This document shows positions 1-6,190 of a stretch of 18,660 bases of DNA, piece after piece. Source of the DNA: Gemmatimonadota bacterium (GTDB lineage Bacteria; Gemmatimonadota; Gemmatimonadetes; Gemmatimonadales; Gemmatimonadaceae); the NCBI GenBank assembly GCA_003142495.1, contig PLMM01000157.1, positions 1 to 18,660 on the forward strand. Direction: 5' to 3'. The number at the start of each line of letters is the position of its first letter. The first letter of the stretch is position 1. The notes under the pieces were generated by a model that was not told where the DNA came from, did not search any database, and saw only the letters and a list, made by a program, of their open reading frames with translations. The translations under genes and the position numbers were made by a program.

Positions 1-87
1 GTTCGACACGCCGGCAACGAGCCGACGTGAATAACGCAACTCATTACGGGCCCGCATGTTCGTACCCGTTGTACTGATGTCGTTGCA
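1..87. other. Left-edge stretch before the first gene
   Basis: All three + frames close within this stretch, at about 28-30, 32-34 and 76-78, so the 3' end of a preceding gene could lie here, but too little is visible to name one. I found no convincing -35/-10 pair and no clear Shine-Dalgarno sequence ahead of the ATG at 88. The first visible gene may therefore be read from a promoter further left. Confidence 0.3.
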
Positions 88-1425
88 ATGACCAGCCGAA
101 TCGGAATCGTCGGTGGTGGCGCGCTCGGGATGACTCTCGCGCTGCGCATGCGGGAGCAGGGCCACGCAGTGGTCGTGCTCGAAGGCGCGCGCGTTCCCGG
201 CGGGCTCGCGGCATCGCAGCAGATCGCGGGGTACACGTGGGATCGCTTCTATCACGTCATCCTGCAATCCGACCGCGATCTCCTCGCGCTGCTTCGCGAC
301 CTGGGCGTCGACGAGCCGCATTGGGGAGTGACGCGCACGGGATTCTACACCGACGGCGTTTTGTACTCGCTGTCGACGAGCCTCGAGTTTCTTGCCTTCC
401 CGCCGCTCAACCTCGTGGACAAGATGCGCCTCGCGGGCACCATCCTCTACGCGTCGCGCGTGAAAAACTGGCATCCGCTCGAGAAGATTCCCGTCGCCGA
501 CTGGCTGCGGAAGCTCAGCGGCCAGCGCACCTTCGAGCGCATCTGGCTGCCGCTCCTCAAGAGCAAGCTCGGTGAGAACTACCGCATCGCGAGCGCGGCC
601 TTCATCTGGGCGATCATCGCGCGCATGTACGCCGCGCGCCGCTCGGGGCTCAAGCGCGAGCAGTTCGGCTACGTAAATGGCGGCTACGCGACGGTGCTCG
701 CGCGCTTCGAGCAATATCTCGACGAGAAGGGGATCGAGCTGCGCACCGGCTCTCCCGTCGCCAGCGTGCGCGACAACGGCGCCGAGGCCGAAGTCACCTT
801 CGCCGACGGCAGCTCCGCGCACTTCGATCGCGTGATTCTCACCATCCCCGCGAATCGCATCGGCGGCCTCGTGCCGCAGCTGTCGCACGCCGAGCACGAG
901 CGGCTGGGGCGCGTGGTGTACCAGGGCGTGCTCTGCGCGTCGCTGCTCACGAAGAAGCCGCTCGCCTCGTACTACGTCACGAACATCACCGATGGCTGGG
1001 TGCCGTTCACCGGTGTGATCGAGATGACGACGCTCGTCGACAAGAGGCAGTTCGGCGGCAACAGCCTGGTCTATCTCCCGCGCTATCTCGCGCAGGACGA
1101 TCCATTCTGGAAGGCGACCGACGACGAGGTGCGCGAGACCTTCCTCGCCGCGCTCGAGCGCATGTACCCCGACTTCAAGCGCGCGGACGTGCTCGAGTTC
1201 CGCGTCGCGCGCGCGCGCGACGTGCTCGCGATCTCCACTCTCGACTACAGCACCACAACCCTCCCCGCAGCCCGCACCTCGCTCGCCAACGTCTTCATAG
1301 TCAACTCGGCGCAGATCGAGAGCGGCACGCTCAATCTCAACGAGACGGTCGGGCTGGCGAATCGCCAGGCTGCCGCGCTCAAGCCATTCCTCGAGAGCCG
1401 CGAACCGGAAGCCGCCCATGTCTGA
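88..1425 (+). CDS. FAD/NAD(P)-binding amine-oxidase-like oxidoreductase
   Basis: This 445-residue protein begins almost directly with a Rossmann dinucleotide-binding fold: a GxGxxG motif at G9, G11 and G14, an acidic residue E32 at the end of the second strand (ribose binding) and P37-G38-G39 shortly after. This is the layout of the flavin amine oxidase, protoporphyrinogen oxidase and UDP-galactopyranose mutase superfamily. A second dinucleotide-fold segment (DRVILTIPANRI, around residues 250-260) and a C-terminal stretch ending near 'ESGTLNLNETVGLANRQA' also fit FAD binding. Proteins of this type recur in exopolysaccharide loci, but their substrate is usually unknown and I cannot assign one. 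No signal peptide is seen, so it is probably cytoplasmic. Its stop lies inside the next gene (8-nt overlap), which suggests translational coupling. The start was chosen because the Rossmann motif follows at once, although no good ribosome binding site precedes it. Confidence 0.85.
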   Translation: MTSRIGIVGGGALGMTLALRMREQGHAVVVLEGARVPGGLAASQQIAGYTWDRFYHVILQSDRDLLALLRDLGVDEPHWGVTRTGFYTDGVLYSLSTSLEFLAFPPLNLVDKMRLAGTILYASRVKNWHPLEKIPVADWLRKLSGQRTFERIWLPLLKSKLGENYRIASAAFIWAIIARMYAARRSGLKREQFGYVNGGYATVLARFEQYLDEKGIELRTGSPVASVRDNGAEAEVTFADGSSAHFDRVILTIPANRIGGLVPQLSHAEHERLGRVVYQGVLCASLLTKKPLASYYVTNITDGWVPFTGVIEMTTLVDKRQFGGNSLVYLPRYLAQDDPFWKATDDEVRETFLAALERMYPDFKRADVLEFRVARARDVLAISTLDYSTTTLPAARTSLANVFIVNSAQIESGTLNLNETVGLANRQAAALKPFLESREPEAAHV

Positions 1426-2419
1426 GCGCCCGTTGTGCAGCGTCTCGCTCGACGTCGACGATCTCTGGTCGTACATGAAGATCCGCGGCGACCAGAAGTG
1501 GGTGGAGCGTCTGTCGTATCTGCCGACGTTCCTGCCTATGGCGCTCGACACGCTCGATGAGCTCGGGATGCGCATCACCTTCTTCGTCGTGGGCTTCGAT
1601 GCGACGGTCGAGAGCAACGCCGATGCGATGGCGTCGCTCATCACGCGCGGACACGAGGTGGGGAATCACTCCTTCGAGCACGAGTCGTGGCTGCACCTGT
1701 ACTCGCGCGAGCAGCTCACCGAGGAAATCATTAAAGCGGAGAACGCGATCGCTGCCGTCACGGGCGAGCGTCCGCGCGGCTTCCGCGGGCCGGGCTACAG
1801 CTGGAGCGAGACGCTGCTCGAGGTGCTCGCCGGCCGCGACTATCTCTACGATGCATCGACGCTCCCGACCTACCTCGGTCCACTCGCGCGCGCGTACTAC
1901 TTCGCCACTGCCGGCAAGGGGATGTCGAAGACGCCCGAGCGGAAAACGCTCTTCGGCACCTTTCGCGATGGACTGCGCCCAGCAGGCGCGTACGAGTGGG
2001 CGCTGCGCAACGGGCAGTCGCTGCTCGAGATTCCCGTCACGACGATCCCGGGGATCAAGGCGCCGTTCCACTTCAGCTACCTCCTCTTCCTCGCGCGCAA
2101 ATCGGAAGCGCTCGCCTTCGGCTATCTGCGCACCGCGCTCGCGCTGTGCCGCATCTCGGATGTCGAGCCGAGCTTCCTGCTGCACCCGCTCGATCTCATG
2201 GGCGGCGATGAGGTGAAGGAGCTCGCCTTCTTCCCCGGCATGGACCTGCCGTCGAAGAAGAAGCGCGAGCTGTTCAAGAAGGCGCTCCGCATTCTCGCCG
2301 AAAACCACACACCGGTGACGATGTCCGCGCACGCGAGCGCGATCCGCGCCCGTGCGCGCCTGGCGCGACGAGTTCCGGACGCAGCGCCCGCCACAGCCGC
2401 TCCTTCGGCAGCGAGGTAG
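1418..2419 (+). CDS. Polysaccharide deacetylase (NodB/CE4 family)
   Basis: This 333-residue protein carries an intact CE4 deacetylase set. Motif 1 is SLDVDD (D12, D14/D15: catalytic base and metal ligand), motif 2 is H84-S-F-E-H88 (metal ligands), motif 3 is R123-G-P125-G-Y, and a late LHP motif (FLLHPLDL, near residue 250) supplies the usual His. CE4 enzymes remove N- or O-acetyl groups from glycans such as GlcNAc polymers. No signal peptide is visible, so it may act in the cytoplasm or on a lipid-linked precursor. The C-terminal 30 residues are Ala/Arg-rich and look like an unstructured tail. The gene overlaps the oxidoreductase by 8 nt and ends 6 nt before the amidotransferase. It is a useful contrast to the degenerate CE4 domain at 11209-12966. 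Confidence 0.9.
   Translation: MSERPLCSVSLDVDDLWSYMKIRGDQKWVERLSYLPTFLPMALDTLDELGMRITFFVVGFDATVESNADAMASLITRGHEVGNHSFEHESWLHLYSREQLTEEIIKAENAIAAVTGERPRGFRGPGYSWSETLLEVLAGRDYLYDASTLPTYLGPLARAYYFATAGKGMSKTPERKTLFGTFRDGLRPAGAYEWALRNGQSLLEIPVTTIPGIKAPFHFSYLLFLARKSEALAFGYLRTALALCRISDVEPSFLLHPLDLMGGDEVKELAFFPGMDLPSKKKRELFKKALRILAENHTPVTMSAHASAIRARARLARRVPDAAPATAAPSAAR
2413..2416 (+). promoter_or_regulatory. Ribosome binding site for the amidotransferase
   Basis: GAGG lies 9 nt before the ATG at 2426 and abuts the TAG stop of the deacetylase (2417-2419). It supports that start, which also places Cys at residue 2 as this enzyme class requires. Confidence 0.55.
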
Positions 2420-2425
2420 CGAGCA

Positions 2426-4312
2426 ATGTGCGGATTCGTTGGTGTCGTGCATTTCGATGGCACGACGGTCGAGCAGCCCGTGCTGGCGCGGATGGCGCAC
2501 GCGATCGCGCATCGTGGTCCCGACGGCGAAGGCGCGTACGTCTGCGGGCAGGTCGGCTTCTACTTCAAGCGCCTCGCGATCATCGATCTCGTCACCGGCG
2601 ACCAGCCAATGACCGCGGAAAACGTGACGATCGTCTTCAACGGCGAGATCTACAACTACGTCGAGCTGCGCGAACAGCTCGTGAAGCTCGGCCACACCTT
2701 CCGCACGACGTCGGACACCGAAGTCATTCTCCGTATGTACCACCAGTACGGCGAAGCGTGCGTCGAGCAGCTCAACGGGATGTTCGCCTTCTTGCTGCAC
2801 GATCGCTCGAAGGAAATCGTGCTCGCCGCGCGCGATCACTTCGGGATCAAGCCGCTGTACTTCTATTCCGATGAGCGGAAGATGCTCTTCGGCTCGGAGA
2901 TCAAGGCGATCCTCGCGCACGGCGGCGTGAATGCGGCGGTCAATCGCACGTCGCTCAACGACTATCTCACCTTCCAGTTCGTGATCGGTGAGGAGACGCT
3001 GTTCGAGAACATCGGCAAGGTGCTCCCGGGCTTCTATCACGTGGTCGATCTCAAGTCGCGCGACGTGCGACGCGTGCGCTACTGGGAGCCGAAGTTCCAC
3101 ATCGATCCGTACCACACCGAGGAGTACTTCCTCGTCGAGACGCGCCGGCTGATCGAGGACTCGATCCGCATCCAGATGCGGAGCGACGTTCCCGTGGGCG
3201 CGTATCTCTCCGGCGGCCTCGACTCGAGCATCGTCACCGGCTTCGCCGCGCGCGCGTATGACGGCGGCCGCTTCAAGACTTTCACCGGCGCGTTCGACGA
3301 GGGCCCGCAGTTCGACGAGCGACCTTATGCACGTGCGGTGGCCGAGTCGGTGAACGCGGAGATGTTCACGATCATTCCGAGCGCGAACGACTTCGCCGAC
3401 GTGCTGCAGAAGCTCGTCTATCACATGGACGAGCCGGTGGCCGGCCCCGGCCTCTTCCCGCAGTACATGGTCTCGCGCTGCGCCTCGCAGCACGTGAAAG
3501 TCGTGCTCGGCGGACAGGGCGGCGACGAGATCTTCGGTGGCTACGCGCGCTATCTCGTCGCGTACCTCGAGCAGGCGCTCAAGGGCGCGATCTTCGAGAC
3601 GACGGAGGAGCAGGAGCACATCGTCTCGCTCAAGTCGATCATCCCGAACCTCGCGGTGCTGCGCCAGTACGAGCCGATGCTCACGCAGTTCTGGCGCTCG
3701 GGACTCTTCGAGCCGATGGACCGTCGCTACTTCAAGCTCGTCGATCGCAGCGCTGGTGCGCTGAGTCTCTTCACGCCGGACTTCCGCGACGGCTACGAGA
3801 GCGACTCCGCCTTCGCGCGCTTTCAGACCGTGTTCAATCACTCGGACACGCTGTCGTACTACAACAAGATGACACACTTCGACATGGTCGCCTCGCTCCC
3901 GGCGCTGATGCACGTGGAGGATCGTGCGAGCATGGCGAGCTCGCTCGAGTCGCGCGTGCCGCTGCTCGATAGGCGCCTCGTCGATCTCGTCACGAGCATG
4001 CCGCCGAAAATGAAGTTCAAGGGCGGCGAGCTGAAGTACCTGCTCAAGCGCGCCGCTCGCGACATGGTCCCCGATCAGATCATCGATCGCAAGGACAAGA
4101 TGGGCTTCCCGGTTCCGTTGCACCTGTGGATGAAGGGACGCACCGCCGACATGGTGACGGATATGCTGCTGTCGCAGCGCGCGAAGGAGCGCGGAATTTT
4201 CGACACGAAGGAGATCGAGAAGCTGCTCACGAACGAGGGCGCGTTCGGGCGCCGCGTGTGGGGCGCGTTGAGCATCGAGATGTGGTTCCGTCAGTTCGTC
4301 GATCAGAATTGA
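2426..4312 (+). CDS. asnB: Glutamine-hydrolysing asparagine synthetase-like amidotransferase
   Basis: A full-length class II amidotransferase of 628 residues. The start gives Met-Cys-Gly-Phe, so the N-terminal nucleophile Cys2 is exposed once Met is removed. The glutaminase domain (1 to about 215) has HRGPDG at about 29-34, FNGEIYN near 73-79 and ARDHFGIKPLY. The synthetase domain carries the ATP pyrophosphatase loop SGGLDSS near 262-268, GGQGGDEIFGGY near 362, and the C-terminal RVPLLDRRLV and KDKMGFPVPLHLW blocks. The family transfers ammonia from glutamine to an adenylated carboxylate. In polysaccharide loci such proteins are thought to amidate uronic acids rather than Asp, and the neighbouring nucleotide-sugar dehydrogenase makes that plausible here. 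Similar proteins accompany exosortase-linked exopolysaccharide loci. Free asparagine synthesis cannot be excluded, so asnB names the family rather than the proven role. Confidence 0.93.
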   Translation: MCGFVGVVHFDGTTVEQPVLARMAHAIAHRGPDGEGAYVCGQVGFYFKRLAIIDLVTGDQPMTAENVTIVFNGEIYNYVELREQLVKLGHTFRTTSDTEVILRMYHQYGEACVEQLNGMFAFLLHDRSKEIVLAARDHFGIKPLYFYSDERKMLFGSEIKAILAHGGVNAAVNRTSLNDYLTFQFVIGEETLFENIGKVLPGFYHVVDLKSRDVRRVRYWEPKFHIDPYHTEEYFLVETRRLIEDSIRIQMRSDVPVGAYLSGGLDSSIVTGFAARAYDGGRFKTFTGAFDEGPQFDERPYARAVAESVNAEMFTIIPSANDFADVLQKLVYHMDEPVAGPGLFPQYMVSRCASQHVKVVLGGQGGDEIFGGYARYLVAYLEQALKGAIFETTEEQEHIVSLKSIIPNLAVLRQYEPMLTQFWRSGLFEPMDRRYFKLVDRSAGALSLFTPDFRDGYESDSAFARFQTVFNHSDTLSYYNKMTHFDMVASLPALMHVEDRASMASSLESRVPLLDRRLVDLVTSMPPKMKFKGGELKYLLKRAARDMVPDQIIDRKDKMGFPVPLHLWMKGRTADMVTDMLLSQRAKERGIFDTKEIEKLLTNEGAFGRRVWGALSIEMWFRQFVDQN

Positions 4313-4332
4313 TCGCTTTCTCATCAACCACG

Positions 4333-4338
4333 AAGGAG
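4333..4338 (+). promoter_or_regulatory. Strong Shine-Dalgarno for the dehydrogenase
   Basis: AAGGAG, 10 nt before the ATG at 4349, sits in the 36-nt gap after the amidotransferase. It is the clearest ribosome binding site in the window and fixes this start. It suggests the dehydrogenase is translated independently of the preceding gene. Confidence 0.75.
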
Positions 4339-4348
4339 AACGACCAGC

Positions 4349-6058
4349 ATGCCGTTGACGTGGAAGGGCAACGAGATCGCCGACTGGAACGTGAAGAAGA
4401 TCGCCGTCGTCGGACCTGGGATCGTGGGAATGCCAATGGCGGCACTCCTCGCGCACGCCCGCATCCGCGAGGGCGGCACCGAGCCGGCCAAGGTGCTCGT
4501 CGTCCAGCGCAATTCAGCCACGTCCGGTTGGAAGGTGGACGCCATCAACTCCGGGAAGTCGCCGATCGGCGGCGTCGAGCCCGCGCTCGACACCATCGTC
4601 GCCGAGTCCGTGGAGGAGGGGCTGCTCAGCGCATCGTACAGCTATGATGACCTGTCGGATGCCGACATGATCCTCATCTGCACGCAGACGGACAAGAACG
4701 GCTTCGCGCCGGAATACGGTCCGTTGTTCGAGGCGCTGGATGGCATTGCGAAGGCGCTGCAGAAGAAGCCCGCGGGGAACGTGCCCGTCGTCGTGTTCGA
4801 GTCGACGCTCGCACCGTCATCGATGCTCACCGTGGTGCGCCCGCTCTTCGAGAAGTACGGGCTCCGCGATGGACGCGACATCCTCCTCGGCAACTCGCCG
4901 AATCGCGTGATGCCCGGCCGTTTGGTGGAGCGCGTCGCACGCGCGGACAAGCTCGCCGGCGGGCTGCACCCCGGCACGCCGGAGCTGATCGCGCGCATCT
5001 ACGCGCGGATCGTCACCGGCGGCGTGGTCTATCGTACCAACAGCCTCACGGCCGAGATCGTGAAGACGCTCGAGAACGCGTACCGCGATGTGCGCATTGC
5101 GTATGCGGCCGAGGTCGCGCGCTACTGCGACGCGAACGACATCGACTTCTTCGCGCTGCGCGACAAGGTGAACGTGAAGGTCGCGCGCGGCGACGACGCG
5201 AGCGCCGATCCGCGCGCCGTGCCGTCGGGCGCACTGCTCGTGCCGACGGTGGGCGTTGGCGGGCACTGCCTGCCGAAGGATGGAATTCTTCTCTGGTGGC
5301 GTGCGATCGAGGCAGGCCAGGACACCTCGAAGAGTCTCATCCTCGAGTCCCGCCATATCAACGATGAGTCGCCGGCCGCAACGCTCGCGCTGGCCGAGCG
5401 CCGCTTCGGCTCGCTCGACGGCAAGCGCGTCACGCTGCTCGGCGTCGCCTATCGCTTCGACTCGGAAGACACGCGCAACTCGCCGACGCTGGTGCTGGCA
5501 CAGGAGCTCGTGGATCACGGCGCCGAGGTGGTGCTGCACGACCCGTACGTGCACGAGCGCGATCAGAATCTGGCGAAGACGAAGATGACAGCGCGCTTCA
5601 CCACGGACCTGGGCGCGGCGCTCAAGAATGCCGACGTGATATTCCTGTGCACGGCGCACGGTTTTTATCAGCAGCATCGCGCGGAGATTGCGAACGCGCC
5701 TGCGGTGGACATCGTCGACGCCTGCAACCTCTTCGATCCCCACACCCTGGGCGGGATGCGCGACAGATACACGGGCATCGGCCGCGGTCACAAGGCACCG
5801 TCCGACGCGCTGGTGGACGTTGCGGTGAAGGGCTTCCGCGCCGTGGAGATGGGCGTCGCGAACGAGCTGAAGTGGCTGATCGATTATCTCAACGAGCGCT
5901 ACGCGACGGACGACTTCAATCGCGCCACGCTCGACGAAGTGCGCCGCCTCGCCGCGACGTGCACCACCGGTTGCGACATTGCGCAGCCGGGTGTGGTGGC
6001 GGCGTTGCCAGTGGTCGACGGCTTCTCTTCGCGCCTTGCGGCAACGGGGCGCGCGTAA
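4349..6058 (+). CDS. Nucleotide-sugar dehydrogenase, WecC/UDP-HexNAc type
   Basis: This is a UDP-glucose/GDP-mannose dehydrogenase family protein that oxidises C6 of a UDP-sugar to a carboxylate with two NAD+. The NAD fold has GPGIVG (residues 22-27), the middle domain has the block KTLENAYRDVRIAYAAEV, which resembles the UDP-ManNAc/UDP-GlcNAc dehydrogenase subgroup, and the catalytic Cys is C307 in GVGGHCLPKD. The UDP-binding domain has LLGVAYRFDSEDTRNSP. A WecB homologue lies at 15756-16847, so UDP-ManNAc to UDP-ManNAcA is the likeliest reaction, though UDP-GlcNAc or UDP-Glc are possible substrates. At 569 residues it is some 120-140 longer than usual. The extra length is in the N-terminal third and in an unassigned C-terminal extension of roughly 85 residues (about 485-569). 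It is preceded by a strong ribosome binding site and follows the amidotransferase. Confidence 0.88.
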   Translation: MPLTWKGNEIADWNVKKIAVVGPGIVGMPMAALLAHARIREGGTEPAKVLVVQRNSATSGWKVDAINSGKSPIGGVEPALDTIVAESVEEGLLSASYSYDDLSDADMILICTQTDKNGFAPEYGPLFEALDGIAKALQKKPAGNVPVVVFESTLAPSSMLTVVRPLFEKYGLRDGRDILLGNSPNRVMPGRLVERVARADKLAGGLHPGTPELIARIYARIVTGGVVYRTNSLTAEIVKTLENAYRDVRIAYAAEVARYCDANDIDFFALRDKVNVKVARGDDASADPRAVPSGALLVPTVGVGGHCLPKDGILLWWRAIEAGQDTSKSLILESRHINDESPAATLALAERRFGSLDGKRVTLLGVAYRFDSEDTRNSPTLVLAQELVDHGAEVVLHDPYVHERDQNLAKTKMTARFTTDLGAALKNADVIFLCTAHGFYQQHRAEIANAPAVDIVDACNLFDPHTLGGMRDRYTGIGRGHKAPSDALVDVAVKGFRAVEMGVANELKWLIDYLNERYATDDFNRATLDEVRRLAATCTTGCDIAQPGVVAALPVVDGFSSRLAATGRA

Positions 6059-6111
6059 CGCTCGATGAACCCGGCACGTGGGGAACTCGCCGGCACTCGC
6101 GCCGCCCAGCC

Positions 6112-6150
6112 GCCCCCGGCGCACCCGGCGCACCCGGCGCACCCGGCGCA
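6112..6150 (+). repeat. 9-bp tandem repeat between dehydrogenase and acyltransferase
   Basis: The unit GCACCCGGC occurs three times exactly (6121-6147), preceded by a one-mismatch copy (GCCCCCGGC, 6112-6120) and followed by GCA. Read from the upstream ATG at 6065 it would encode repeated His-Pro-Ala. If translation starts at the GTG at 6191, which has the better ribosome binding site, the repeat is untranslated leader. Confidence 0.8.
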
Positions 6151-6181
6151 TCTGGTGCTGAGCACTCGCGATTCGCATGAC

Positions 6182-6185
6182 GGAG
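6182..6185 (+). promoter_or_regulatory. Ribosome binding site deciding the acyltransferase start
   Basis: GGAG is followed by 5 nt (CAAAA) and an in-frame GTG at 6191. The alternative in-frame ATG at 6065 has no Shine-Dalgarno match. This favours the GTG start. Confidence 0.55.
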
Positions 6186-6190
6186 CAAAA

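Noticed and set aside
1204..1221. Alternating CG run that could form Z-DNA
   Set aside because: It lies inside a coding region and is explained by Arg/Ala codons in a GC-rich genome; similar runs occur throughout the window.
1379..4456. Very long open frame on the - strand (about 1025 codons) opposite the deacetylase, amidotransferase and dehydrogenase
   Set aside because: Its translation is Arg/His/Glu/Leu-rich with no recognisable domain, while the + strand frames over the same bases carry full catalytic motifs. Long antisense frames are expected opposite GC-rich genes with strong third-position bias.
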